From Xestospongia muta (taxonomy: Eukaryota > Porifera > Demospongiae > Haplosclerida > Petrosiidae), in contig OY848919.1 of NCBI GenBank assembly GCA_963693285.1, positions 2,609,827-2,673,826 of the forward strand: a stretch of DNA of 64,000 bases. The letters run 5' to 3'. A program made the position numbers and the translations under genes. Each line of letters starts with the position of its first letter. The stretch's first letter is position 1. The notes below the pieces were generated by a model. It ran no database searches. It worked only from the letters and a program-made list of their open reading frames with translations, and had not been told where the DNA came from. Shown here piece after piece: positions 11,093 through 22,740 of this stretch.

Positions 11093-12192
11093 TTATTGCA
11101 AACATGTGTTATTATGTGTAAATTTGAAATTACTTCATTTTTGTTGTTATATGTAAAGTTGTCTTATTTGTCTCTTATCTACTTTTTTGTAAACAAATAA
11201 TTATTGTTAACATGTGTTGTTATGTTTGGTAAAACTCAAAGTATAATGTTAAAACTGTTAATTACATATTCCTTCAATCAATGTGATTATATATATCTCC
11301 ATTAATACGAAAACAATGCATGTAATATAGCAAAAAAATCCTTATTTCATATTTTCTTATGAATAATATGACATTATGCTATAATATATTGTATAAAAGG
11401 TTACTAATCATCACATACTGATGTTAGAACATACTTTATCTCCCATTACTTTGTCATCGCTATGGACCCATTGCAAATGTTGGGAGAGTAAATATGATAT
11501 AACTTTATGTCAATTCTGTCTTATATGTCTTTTGCTTGGGTTCACTGATGTTTTTTTAAAACATTGAATGTTCTACCAAGAAATAGTGTATTAACTACAA
11601 TACATATGATATTCAGTCACTGTTATGTGTTCTCATTTTAACTACAGTAAATAATAAGTGTATTATTGACAAAATATATAGAACACAGTGTAATCAACAA
11701 TTGTATAGTGCCCTGTAATGTAACAGTGTACATTATTAATAATAATTTATTATCATTATAAGATGTGGTAATGATTAATACATAAATTTATATGTGTCTT
11801 TATGGTAATACATTGTTTATGAATAATACAGTTAACTGTCAAACATATTTATTGTAGACTTACACTATATTAGCAGGTAGTACCATTGGAGTAATTTGGT
11901 ACAATATAAAGAGAACAAATGAAGACAATTTAAAATTATAGCAAAAAAGGTCAAAGTTAACCTGAACACTCATACATGAGTGTATGCAATTAAATTATTG
12001 TTCATTATTCATCATACTCATAATAGGACTATTATATCCTATTCAGTTAGTGTGTTTCATTATTAGCTATATTATAATAATTATTATAGACAATGTTCCT
12101 ATATAGACCCGTTCCAGTGGGCGTGGTTACTACATCGTCAAGAACTTTCTGTAGGCCATGTTGGTGTACATGTGTAGTATCTATAGTACACC
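11093..12192. other. Flank type I (copy 2) plus repeat R
   Basis: Repeats the start of the window from 11131, but the stretch matching 568-1078 is missing, with the join at about 11703 running straight into repeat R (11703-12060). No gene is seen. The missing stretch includes the minus-strand frame at 568-786, which argues against that frame being a gene. Confidence 0.6.
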
Positions 12193-13110
12193 ATGGTGAT
12201 ATGTGCTATAGTTGGTTGTGGTAATCGTAGCAACAGAGAGAAAGTAAAAAGTTTTTCCGATTACCTAGCGTTATAACACACCAGGGATCTCAAACTCACG
12301 AGTTAAGCAAAAGGAGAGGAGATGCTTAGTTGGCAAAGATATTTAAGAGAGATGACCTTTTACCAGAGCAATATCAGATCACAAGAATTTGTTCAGACCG
12401 TTTTGTGTGTGGCTTTCCTTCGAAACTCTATGATGTCAATAATCCAGATTGGACTCCATCTATAAAACTGGGATATGAAAGCAATAGTGTAGGCAGAGCC
12501 ATGGTGCAATTATTTAGAGCAGAGAGGTATGAAAGAGCATTGAAAAGACAAAGAGTCAGTGTGGAGGATGATGACAAGGTTGTAACACTAAGCCTTGAAG
12601 AAGAAAGTACATGTACTACCCCTAGTGTAGATAATCTTTTGGCCATGGATACATGCAGTTCCACTGCTGTACAAACAGACCTGAGCTTCGATAAGCCTAA
12701 GAAAGACTATGCCTATGGTATTTTCATATTTTGTAAGCATTACCCAAAATGTGTGGTAATAATAGATTGTTTTGAGATATTTTTGGATCGTCTTACAAAT
12801 TTACTTGCCTGAACACAGTGAAGTACATGATTGGAATTACACCTCAAGATACAGTGAGTTATATATCTGAAGGTTAGAGAGGGAGAACTAGTGACAAGTT
12901 TATCACAGAACATTGCGCACTTCTCAACAACCTCATACTTGGTGACACAGTCCTAGCTGACCATGGATTTGACATTAGTGATTCTGTTGGTCATTACTGC
13001 TCATGCTTAGAAATTCCAGCTATGAAAGAGCATTGAAAAGGCAGAGAGTCAGTGTGGAGGATGATGATGAGGTTGTAACACTAAGCCTTGAAGAAGAAAG
13101 TACATGTACT
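12193..13110 (+). mobile_element. THAP-domain/DDE_4 transposon relic, copy B
   Basis: Same relic as at 1564 but without the 40-bp deletion in the THAP domain and with a separate 430-bp internal deletion at about 12692, which joins the coiled-coil start directly to the DDE part and removes the helix-turn-helix. The homopolymer after 'aaaaag' has five T instead of the six needed for frame. The THAP zinc-ligand His is Arg ('ICSDRF'). The fused 160-codon frame at 12330-12812 is a deletion product, not a gene. Confidence 0.75.
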
Positions 13111-13386
13111 GTTATTGCTAAAGCACTCTGTACAAGTTGAAATAAAGGGGTGGGGCTCCAATATATTGCAGGTAAATGAGTCGATTCATATATTGGAACA
13201 ACCTCTTTATATATGTGTGTCCACAGATGCCATCAGTTTAATTGGTCAATAGTGTTTAAATGAGTGAAGCTATGCTATATCTAGTCATTAATACCTTTAT
13301 AGCATTATTTGTACATGTACATAATATAAGCATTATGTATGTCAATGATACATTATATCTACATGTTGTATGTATCATTACTATAG
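13111..13386. other. Spacer between THAP relic and MYCBP2 copy B
   Basis: Matches 2872-3146. No gene. It ends at the acceptor AG (13385-13386) of the first MYCBP2 exon. Confidence 0.5.
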
Positions 13387-14456
13387 AAACTCACTGGTGA
13401 TACTGCTATGGCTGCAGTGACACTAGCAACTCTTAAAGATCCCAAACCTGTTATAAGTGAAGCTCATGTTAGAGGTCAACATTGGTATCTGCAAGGATCC
13501 ATCGAACAAGAAGTAGCTATAGAGATAGTTAAACTACTCAAAGATATGATGAAGGTAAAAATATTAACATGTATACATGTACATGTACATTATATATTTG
13601 GTACTGGCTAGTAATGAGGTCAAATACATTATAGTCTGTTTGTGTTAAGAATGACCACTAACTCAATGTTACAACTCTGGCTAGGAATGAGCTAGAGAGA
13701 AATGGTTTGTACCATTCAAACACATTGCAAGTTCTCGAATTTCGTCAAAAACTAGAGCACTAGTGATTTAAGAAAGTCTCAAACCAAAAATTTTGTATAA
13801 AGTGAATGACACTCTTCACGTTCCAGTGTCTGATATCAAGTGTAATTTGCATATTATCACTATGCTCACACAAGTGTTCTTGAGCTTCAACAGAAAAGTT
13901 CAGAAACTATCAAAAATATGTTTACTAGTTAAACTAGGCTAGATTAAGAAGAAATACTGACAAAGAAGCAGGAAAAAATTCAATATGACAAACGAAAAAT
14001 TTTGCAACTAAGATGCCACACCCAGGTTAGGTTGATGACATAGGTCATTATTGGAATTCCACTACACCACAGTCATTCTCAATGTGAACCACTAGTGTAG
14101 TCCTTTAAGACTAATATTGTTTTGAAGAACTTGTGTGGTATTCTATATTGTTATTGATAGTAACATTTATGAACCTTATTTGTAATTGTATAGTGTATAT
14201 GAAATGTAGTAAGTAAATGTCATGTGATCTATGAATGGTATTATATTATATTATATTATGTTATATTATGTCCTATCTCTTTATGTAGTCTGTACTTAAA
14301 GGTCAATGGAAGGATTATGCTAAATCAGCTATTGGACAAGCTGTATTACATTTGACAAAAATCAATGAAGAAGCTCGTAATGCTGACCCTGGAATGTACT
14401 CCCATACTGTGAGTAGTAGCTAATAAGATACATACATGTAACATCACTCTCTCTCT

Positions 14457-14502
<46 letters not shown>

Positions 14503-16470
14503 GTTCTGGCTATGTTTGGCTGCTCTGTGTGTCATTGATGAAGAACATGCCAATGCTCTCTCCTCAGGACAATGGCTAGGACAAGATGGCAAGCCTCAAA
14601 CAAAGGTATGCTTCTTGAGGAAGAGAGAATTATTTATGACATTGTTATTCTTGTCCTTTTAGCCTCTATGTGATAATCATGATGATGGTGAAACTAAAGC
14701 TCTTATTTTATGTGATCATTGTGGTAACTTGTATGGAGAATGTGATCGTGTACTACATTATCACAAACGTACTGATAACCATCAACGACAAGTGAGAACT
14801 TAACTAATGTGAGTTATAATGATCTCCATCTCTCTCTAGGTATTCAAAGAGGAAGAAGAGGCTGTTAAAGTGGATCTTCATGAAGGGTGTGGTCGTATCA
14901 AACACTATTGGACTATGGCATTGGCTGACTCTCGTACTTTGAAAGGAATGGTTGAATTTAAAGATACCGTAGGAGGTAAGGAATACAATATAGATATTCA
15001 CTGATAATCACCATAGTAACATGTGTGTATGCCCTAAAGACCCTATTTTGGTATAATTCACATTAATTATTGATAATTACCATAGCAACAGTATCCATGA
15101 CAACACTATCTGTATTACAGGTGGAGGTAAAGGTGCCTGTAGGTTCTGTGGTACTACCAGTAATACTGGTCTGTTAGCTATTGGTAATGTCTGTGCTGAT
15201 CCCGAGTGTCAAGAGAGAGCTAAGTCTGTCTGTGATAAGTCGCTGTCTTGTGGTCATCTTTGTTGTGGTGTAAAAGGAGAGAAGAAGTGTCTTCCATGTC
15301 TTCATGGGTGTGGCACTCAAGATGACACCACCCACCCTCCGTTAAAGCAAGATGCTGATGATATGTGTATGATATGTTATACAGAGGGACTATCATGTGC
15401 TCCAGCTATCCAGTTAGAGTGTGGTCACGTTTGCCATTATCAATGTTGTCATAATGCTCTCAGTAAAAAATGGTTTGGACCAAGGATTACTTTCAGGTTT
15501 ATGTTCTGTTCCATTTGTGAAGTAAGATGACAGCAGCTGTCCATTTTAACTGTATACATTGATCCATTAACTTACATTCATCCATTTTATCATCTCTGGT
15601 CGTCCATTCTATAATCATCACTCCATTTTTTACTATACAGGACAAGCCCATAGCTCATCCTCATCTCTCAGATGTGGCCACATCCCTCTCTGAGCTATAT
15701 GATGATGTTAAGAGGAAGTGTCAGTTACGTTTGGAGTATGAGAACCAATCAAAATGCGAAGCTATCACATCTCCCTCGTCAAAGTTTTATCAGAAACCGC
15801 TCGAGTATGCAATGTGGAAATATGCTTACTTTGTCTGTTACAAGTGTAAGAAAGTAAGACTATTTGTCCATTCTAATATCTGTCTATCTAATATTTATCA
15901 TCCTTTATATTCACCATCTATTTATCCATTTATCAATTTATTTGTCCATTTGTCAATCCATTCATCCATCTACCAGTTTTTATCCATTCATTAGGCATAT
16001 TATGGTGGTGAAGCTCACTGTGCTGAGGCAGTTGGTGCTAGTGATGATTATGATCCTACTGAACTAGTTTGTCCAGCTTGTTCTAATACTGGAGGTCAAG
16101 TTCAGGTAATATATTGTTATGTATTGTACAGACTCATTCTCATTACTGTAAGAATGGAAATGAGTCTTCTTTTTTTAATATTATATAGATATGTCCAAAA
16201 CATGGGACAGATTTCTTGGAGTACAAATGTCGTTATTGTTGTTCTGTGGCCGTGTACTTTTGTTTTGGTACCACCCACTTTTGTAACCCATGTCACGATG
16301 ATTTCCAACGTCTGACCTCTATGCCCAAATCAGAGCTACCACAATGTCCAGTAGGACCTCGTGCTAAACCTTTATCTGGTACTGAGTTTCCCCTCCATGT
16401 GAAGCATCCTCCCACGGGAGATGAGTTTGCTCTGGGGTGTGGTGTGTGTCGTAATGCACAGACCTTTTAG
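13387..16470 (+). pseudogene. MYCBP2: MYCBP2/PHR 3' nine exons, copy B (splice sites kept, zinc-finger cysteines lost)
   Basis: Exons: 13387-13554, 14289-14408, 14504-14605, 14663-14791, 14840-14975, 15121-15521, 15641-15853, 15995-16105 and 16189-16470. All frames and GT-AG sites are kept, giving the same 553-residue partial product as copy A. Three substitutions hit zinc-binding regions: a B-box Cys becomes Tyr (14732-14734), Phe becomes Cys between RING ligands ('GHVCHYQCC', 15432-15434), and a conserved TC-domain Cys becomes Phe ('GTEFPLH', 16387-16389). The two relay cysteines (human 4520 and 4572 equivalents) remain. The cysteine losses suggest relaxed selection, so pseudogene is the better call although the frame is open. 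No upstream exons are present. Confidence 0.7.
14446..14498. repeat. (CT)n(CA)n microsatellite in MYCBP2 copy B intron
   Basis: The same locus as 4197-4238 and 31393-31417, here the longest of the three. The CA part is interrupted once by 'cata'. It lies directly before the acceptor of exon 14504-14605. Confidence 0.9.
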
Positions 16471-18055
16471 AGAAGTCCATGAACTAAGTTTGTTAACTAA
16501 ACTAGTAGTTTAGTATTAGGAACATTTGAAGTAGTAATTATTTAGTGATTTACATTTTGTTATTATATATAGTAAATCTGATATAGTGATATTTTAATAA
16601 TACCTTTATTGTTATTTTGTGCAAAGGTTTATATTAACAATAATGATAACAATGCTGTTTATCTATTTTTGATTATTAATCCACTTACTAGATGATACTT
16701 ACATTAGTATTATGATGACAGAACTAAAGGTAGTGATGGTGTCCTGTTATGTAATAATGTACATTAGAAATAATAATGTGGTATCATTATAAGATGTAGT
16801 AATAATTAATACATAAATTTATATGTGTCCTTATGGTAATACTTTGCTTATGAATGATACTAATATATAATAAATGTGACAGCTGACACTAGCTATAAGT
16901 AGATCAGTGTTGGCTGTATAGTGTATGTATAGTATAGTCTTATAACAATTACAACTACCATATATGGATATTCTAATTTTAGAATACTATATGTGTCCTT
17001 ATAACAATACTTTGCTTATAAATAATACAGTTAACTTTGGAACATTTGAACATATTGTTTGTAGACTTACACTCATGAACAGAAAGTACTAGGTTAGAGC
17101 AACTTGGTATGTTATAATTTGGAAATTGAATAAGAAAGATGATTTAAGGTTATAACAAGGAGGTCAAAGTTAACACACACACTCATACATAGTGTATGTA
17201 ATTAAATTATTGTTCATTATTCACTGTTCTCATATTAGAACTATTATATCCTATCCAGTTAGTGTATGCCATTATTAGCTACATTATAATATAAGGTATT
17301 ATTATTAAAGGGAAGTATAGTAATGTTAACTATATATAATATGATTGATTTGGACTATGTACTTAACACTTTATGTTTACTAAACAGATGTGTACATGTA
17401 CTATATCCAGTTATCACATTGTAGGGATGCTCTTGACATTATGTACTTCATGTTTACTACACATTACCAAAGGACACGCCCTCCATATGATTGCTGTTAC
17501 TCATGATATGTTATATTGTTCTGATTAGATCTTACTAATATTCATTTTGATAAACAACAACCATATTAAAAGTTTTCTAATATTAGTTTTCTAATTTTAA
17601 ATTATTAATAACTATAAAGTAACCCTGTAAGGAGATTTTGAGGAGTGTCTTTCCAGTTAGTTCATTAGTTCATACTTGTAACAATAAAGTATCTGTAGTT
17701 AGACAGACTAGACTTATCTGGTAGAGTAGTAGTTTATCTTAAACTTGTAGGTTTATCAGACATACCAATAATAAATCAGTCGTTTCACTTGAAAAATGAT
17801 ATTATTTGAAGTATATAATGAGATTATTATATGATATATCCTCATGTTTATTACACATGGTAAAATGTTTCATAGCTCACCCATCCAAATGTTATTCACT
17901 AATATAATTTCCTAATTTTCAATATTCATATAATATAATGTTACAACTATCACTTTAGTTGTAGTTGTGATAGCAGAAGATAAATGAGTGTTAGCTGCAT
18001 AGTGTATGTCATTCCTCATAGTACTCATACAAACACATAGTTATGATAATAACAA
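16471..18055. other. Spacer upstream of ANK-2: repeat R, orphan module, inverted relic
   Basis: Repeat R starts near 16738, an orphan promoter-like module lies near 16957-16990, and unique AT-rich sequence runs 17300-18000 with an inverted exon-1 relic annotated separately. No forward gene is seen. The block closely matches 33391-34956 and, in part, 59152-60700. Confidence 0.55.
17656..17766 (-). pseudogene. Inverted relic of death-domain exon 1 (upstream of ANK-2)
   Basis: Read on the minus strand it starts ATGTCTGATAAACCTACAAG, matching the first codons of ANK exon 1, and continues with 'ctactctacca', a diverged 'agactgtct' and 'actaatg'. A stop appears at codon 10 and there are small indels, so it is not coding. 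It lies about 430 bp upstream of the ANK-2 ATG, in opposite orientation. Confidence 0.7.
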
Positions 18056-18119
18056 CCATATAAGGATATTCTAATTTTAGAATAATATAGAAGCTATTTA
18101 TAATGATGACCATATAAGG
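18056..18119 (+). promoter_or_regulatory. MADS-type upstream module of ANK-2
   Basis: Two intact CArG boxes CCATATAAGG (18056-18065 and 18110-18119) flank the palindrome TATTCTAATTTTAGAATA (18067-18084) and CTATTTATAA (18094-18103, MEF2 consensus). This is the most complete version in the window. It ends about 73 bp before the ATG. Confidence 0.55.
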
Positions 18120-18192
18120 AAATTTTAAAGGCGTTTCAGGTTTAACAAGAAGCTAGCAGCTATAGCTATATAGTGTGTTTCCACTTTCCAGT

Positions 18193-21018
18193 ATGTCTGA
18201 TAATCCTACAAGATGTACTATTACTCTACCAGTAGATAGTCCTAGACTGTCTAACAGACCTACTGAGTCTGAACTAATGGAACTACTTAAACCACTAGTA
18301 AAATGGCAAAAGTTTGGTATTCATCTACCTAAGATGTCCAGTGCTGTGATTGAGATAATTGAAATTGACAAACCGTCAATTGATCATCAAAAAATGGCTC
18401 TCTTCTCAGAATGGCTCAGAATTGACTCTTATGCCACCTGGGATAAAGTAATTGTTGCCCTGTCAAAAGCTAATGAACACACTCTAGCTTCAAAAGTACA
18501 AGAAAACCTTATTACCACCACACCACCAGTAGATCACTATCAAGGTGAGTACAGTGAATTAGTTAAAGACTGTTATGAGTGTCTTCATCTGAATTATTTA
18601 GGTAGAGACAGTGAAGATGTAAAATTAGTTGATAGTGTAAGAAAAGAAGATGACAATCAACCCAGTCCTACAGTATCAGATGATAAAGCCAAAGTGGACA
18701 AGAAAATAATAGAAATTAGTTCTAAAGATCAAGTTGCTATAGAGCTGAAAAGACTTGTAAACAAATTTACATCTTTGGTATGTAAAATTGTAAGTCACCT
18801 TGAAGAGATGATAAAAACTAATAAATGTCAATTAATTGACATAGCAAGACATATTAAATTACTACCTTGGCTATCTGAAGAAAAGGAACTAGACAAATTA
18901 ATCAAAGTTACAACTATTGATGAATTATTTGTTGAGATTGAGCCTTACTACTGCTTCCTTAGTAACTGTGAATTAATAGAGAGCATTGTTAATACATTTC
19001 TTTCTGAAAGTAGCCTACAAACTGAATTAGCTAAGTACTTAGAAGAACTTGAAGTGTTTGATAAATCAGCTGAATTACAACACATCCAGACTGCTATTGA
19101 AGAAGCACTGATACCAAATCATGAAATGACCAAAACAACTTGCAAAGTTGAGATCAAATTACAAAGAAGATGTGGGAAAATGACATTAGACATTTTTCGT
19201 AAGCTTATAAATTACCTTTTTCCAATGATGAACAATGTCTTTAGTCATATTTACATCAAGCAAGGATGTATTTGTGTTAGTTTTCTTGTACCTCACTCAC
19301 AATCACAATCTCTCATACTTATGGCAACTGAGAAAACAGAATTCATATATCAAGTTGGTATTTTCAAAATAATAATAAATGACCAACCCGTCTTAATAGA
19401 AGAGGAGGATGCAACTTTCACCTTTGAACAATCACTATTTCAAGCAACACAAGCTGGTCATAATAATGATGTCACAATACTACTGGAGTTAGGAGCTAAT
19501 ATTGACTACCAGAATGAAGATGGACAAACACCACTAATGTTAGCTACTAATGGTGAACATGAACAAGTTGTACAGACACTACTATCAGCAGGAGCTAATG
19601 TGGATATTCAAGATTATTGTGGTAACACTGCATTAATAACAGCTCTAAATTGTGTCAGTAATAACAGCCATAACCAAATCATTGATCTTCTGAAAGAAAA
19701 GGCTGATCTTAATCTTCAAAACCAAAAAGGTTGGACTGCTTTAATGTATGCCAGTCAGAATGGTCATTACCTAGTCGTTGAGCTTCTTCTCAAAGAAAAT
19801 GTCAATCATAATCTTCAAGACCAAGAAGGTTGGACTGCTTTAATGTATGCCAGTCTCAATGGTCATTACCAAGTCGTTGAGCTTCTTCTCAAAGAAAATG
19901 CTGACCCTAATATTCAATCACAAGAAGGTTTTACTGCATTAATATTAGCCAGTGGGTATGGTTATTACCAAGTGGTTGAGCTTCTTCTCAAAGAATATGC
20001 CAATCATAATCTTCAAAACCAAGAAGGTGGCACTGCTTTAATGTATGCCAGTCAGAGTGGTCATTACCAAGTCGTTGATCGTCTTCTCAAAGAAAATGCT
20101 GATCCTAATATTCAATCACAAAAAGGTTGGACTGCATTAATATTAACCAGTCTGAATGGTCATTACCAAGTCGTTGATCTTCTTCTCAAAGAAAATGCCA
20201 ATCATAATCTTCAAGACCAAGAAGGTTTGACTGCTTTAATGTTAGCCAGTCAGAATGGTCATTACCAAGTCGTTGATCTTCTTCTCAAAGAAAATGCCAA
20301 TCATAGTCTTCAAGACCAAGAAGGTTGCACTGCTTTAATGTATGCCAGTTTCAATGGTCATTACCAAGTTGTCGAGCTTCTTCTCATAGAAAATGCCAAT
20401 CATAGTCTTCAAGACCAAGAAGGTTGGACTGCTTTAATGGTTGCCAGTCAGAATGGTCATTACCAAGTCGTTGAGCTTCTTCTTAAAGAAAATGCTGATC
20501 CTAATCTTCAAACAGAGGAAGGTTGGACAGCATCAACAATTGCTAGTCAAAATGGTCATTTTGAAATAGTTCATTTATTAGAAAAGTACAATGATCCTAG
20601 TAGTAGTTCTTATAAAGAATTAGACCATTCAATAAACCAACCAGTAGAAAGTACCAGCTCAGCTATTTTAATACCTGACCAACAGACAGAGGAACCTAAC
20701 AAACAATTACAAAGTATACAGACAGCAACAGAATATGTAGTTGAAAAAGATGTCCTTCCACACTCAACTATCTACTCATCTTCTCTAATGCAGTCATTCC
20801 AATATCGTTTAATAAAATCTATCAAACAACCATTTCATACTTTTAAAGATACTAAGAAGAAAGAACTTAGAGATAATAAATCAACAAATTTGGAACAGCC
20901 ACAACTACAACAACAACACTCCACATTGATCCAGCTACCATTACCTATTTCAAGAAAGAAGTTGAAAAAGATACAAAGAAAACAGAATATAACAACAAAG
21001 AATACTTTAAACAAATAA
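18193..21018 (+). CDS. ANK-2: death domain - unnamed domain - ankyrin repeat protein (type C)
   Basis: The frame is open from ATG 18193 to 21018 (941 residues) even through the intron position shared with the sister genes. GT at 18545 and AG at 18600-18601 enclose 57 nt, a multiple of three without a stop, so splicing would give 922 residues and retention 941. Death domain at about 20-110, with a diverged core ('LLKPLVKWQKFGIHLPKM'). The unnamed domain is a distinct type ('SSKDQVAIELKRLVNKF', 'LLPWLSEEKELDKL') shared only with ANK-6. About 11 ankyrin units follow, the shortest intact array here, then the full basic tail ending 'TTKNTLNK'. The domain order matches the other copies. Confidence 0.85.
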   Translation: MSDNPTRCTITLPVDSPRLSNRPTESELMELLKPLVKWQKFGIHLPKMSSAVIEIIEIDKPSIDHQKMALFSEWLRIDSYATWDKVIVALSKANEHTLASKVQENLITTTPPVDHYQGEYSELVKDCYECLHLNYLGRDSEDVKLVDSVRKEDDNQPSPTVSDDKAKVDKKIIEISSKDQVAIELKRLVNKFTSLVCKIVSHLEEMIKTNKCQLIDIARHIKLLPWLSEEKELDKLIKVTTIDELFVEIEPYYCFLSNCELIESIVNTFLSESSLQTELAKYLEELEVFDKSAELQHIQTAIEEALIPNHEMTKTTCKVEIKLQRRCGKMTLDIFRKLINYLFPMMNNVFSHIYIKQGCICVSFLVPHSQSQSLILMATEKTEFIYQVGIFKIIINDQPVLIEEEDATFTFEQSLFQATQAGHNNDVTILLELGANIDYQNEDGQTPLMLATNGEHEQVVQTLLSAGANVDIQDYCGNTALITALNCVSNNSHNQIIDLLKEKADLNLQNQKGWTALMYASQNGHYLVVELLLKENVNHNLQDQEGWTALMYASLNGHYQVVELLLKENADPNIQSQEGFTALILASGYGYYQVVELLLKEYANHNLQNQEGGTALMYASQSGHYQVVDRLLKENADPNIQSQKGWTALILTSLNGHYQVVDLLLKENANHNLQDQEGLTALMLASQNGHYQVVDLLLKENANHSLQDQEGCTALMYASFNGHYQVVELLLIENANHSLQDQEGWTALMVASQNGHYQVVELLLKENADPNLQTEEGWTASTIASQNGHFEIVHLLEKYNDPSSSSYKELDHSINQPVESTSSAILIPDQQTEEPNKQLQSIQTATEYVVEKDVLPHSTIYSSSLMQSFQYRLIKSIKQPFHTFKDTKKKELRDNKSTNLEQPQLQQQHSTLIQLPLPISRKKLKKIQRKQNITTKNTLNK

Positions 21019-22320
21019 TTATTATTGTTAACATATGTTCTTATGTAATTATGTTAAAACTGTCAATTATATATTCTTTCCATCAATGCACAAAATATGA
21101 CTTTTCACATCTTATATGTACTACAGGTTACAAGCTAATTAGAATAGTTGCCTTCTGTACTGTTCCCATAATTATAATTAGTTGTTTTCTACTCATTGTT
21201 TCAGTATAGATTTCTGATATGAACCTACAAAGCTAATAAAAGTGCTGTCTGAGAATAGGGTATATAAGTATAAAATTGTTGTTATATATAGTACAACCTC
21301 ATTCTACAGTCAGTCATCCATTGTTTACATAATTTTCTCTGGACATAACACAAATTTGATAAAGAACAAACTTTTTAGAATTTTTGCAATTATTATAAAT
21401 TCATATTCACTCATCATGTCTCCTCCATACATACATATCATAATGACAATTGTATTATATCTCCTCTCAAATTGATCCATGTAATGCTACAAAAATAATA
21501 AGATCATGATGTGTGTATTTCATTGTAGAAGAGCTTTCTGAGCTGGAATTTGTCCATGTAATGCAATAAATATAATGAAAATGTGATGTGTATAATTCTA
21601 AAGTTTCTACACCATATAAACAACTTATTATAATACTGTATTTACTGACTATAATATTATTTTTGATGGAGTTTCACAAACTTATTTGATAAAACTGTAA
21701 CCATTTGTTACCAACTGTATGTAATGTTAACTCACTGTATAATTTGCTATAACTAACTGTAACTCACTGTAACTTACTATAACCTATTGTAACCTTATTA
21801 TATAATCCACTCTAACCTATTGTAACCTTATTATATAATCCACTCTAACCTATTGTAACCTTATTATACAATCCACTCTAACCTATTGTAACCTTATTAT
21901 ATAATCCACTCTAACCTATTGTAACTCACCTAACTTAATTATACTATTAGCCTGATATTATGCAACACAAATGAAGTTAATAGAAAGTGCAGTGCTGATC
22001 AAGTGGTATCTCTGTAATCTCTGTAACCATTGTAACCAGTTACAACTACATAGTAGCCAGTTATTAACATTTAATATCCCATTTTAAGCTGGGTCTACTA
22101 ATGACTGCTAATAGAAGTACTAATACATATTAGTATTACCATAGAAATCAATAGTATATTGGATATCAGATATTATGTATAGTAAATAATCAGGCCAACC
22201 ATTTTGTTCAGGCTACCCACTAAGTTTAACCACAACATAGTGTACTTTTATGTAATTAGCTTGGCAACAAATATAGTTTCTAATTATAGTGTATTAATTA
22301 CTATTTATAGAATGACAAGA
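21019..22320. other. Flank type II downstream of ANK-2
   Basis: The 3' flank is shared with the regions after ANK-4, ANK-7 and, in shortened form, ANK-5. An AATAAA at 21235-21240 and another near 21565 are candidate polyadenylation signals; the first is GATAAA after ANK-4, -5 and -7. The 33-bp minisatellite at 21779-21930 is listed separately. No coding frame is conserved between copies. Confidence 0.55.
21779..21930. repeat. 33-bp minisatellite
   Basis: About four and a half copies of a 33-bp unit reading 'taacctattgtaaccttatt' followed by 'atataatccactc', with almost no variation. The equivalent position after ANK-4 (40395-40470) has two units, and after ANK-7 (58245-58350) a rearranged version. 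The array therefore expanded after the flanks were duplicated. Confidence 0.9.
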
Positions 22321-22322
22321 TT

Positions 22323-22740
22323 ATGAGCTGTGGCTTAGCAAAAACACTATCACAGTTAATAGAACATGTGAACTATACAGTCTTAGACTGTCTAACTATA
22401 ACAAGACCTACTGAGTTTGAATTAATTGATCATTAGAGGAATGGCAGATATTTGACATTCAATATTCAAAAATGGAATCTATGATGACACAAAAGATTGT
22501 GAGAGATAACTCAACCATTGTAACATTAACTATAGTTATGATAACATGAGCATTCACCCATGTTACAATGATTTCCAACATCTGACCTCTATGCCCAAAT
22601 CAGAGTTACCACAATGTCCAATAGGACCTCATGTTAAACCTCTCTCAGGTACTGAGTGTCCCCTCCATGTGAAGCATCCTCCCACGGGAGATGAGTTTGC
22701 TCTGGGGTGTGGTGACTGTCATAATGCACAGACCTTTTAG
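22323..22740 (+). pseudogene. Chimeric relic: death-domain exon joined to MYCBP2 last exon (copy 1)
   Basis: 22323-22520 starts 'atgagctgtggcttagcaaa' and matches a diverged death-domain exon 1 ('agactgtctaac', 'acctactgagt', 'aagattgtgagagataac') with a stop at about 22434. From 22556 the sequence is the last MYCBP2 exon, from the 'PCHDDF' equivalent (here PCYNDF) to the natural stop at 22738-22740. The relay cysteine and everything before it are missing. The same junction recurs at 58948, so the chimera formed before that duplication. Confidence 0.7.

Noticed and set aside
12330..12812. 160-codon frame in THAP relic B
   Set aside because: It is produced by a 430-bp deletion joining the coiled coil out of context to transposase DNA; no start or complete domain.
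16387..16389. TC-domain Cys to Phe in MYCBP2 copy B as loss of the catalytic cysteine
   Set aside because: Counting back from the conserved C-terminus places the relay cysteines at 'GEAHC' and 'YFCFGTT', both kept; the lost residue is more likely a zinc ligand.
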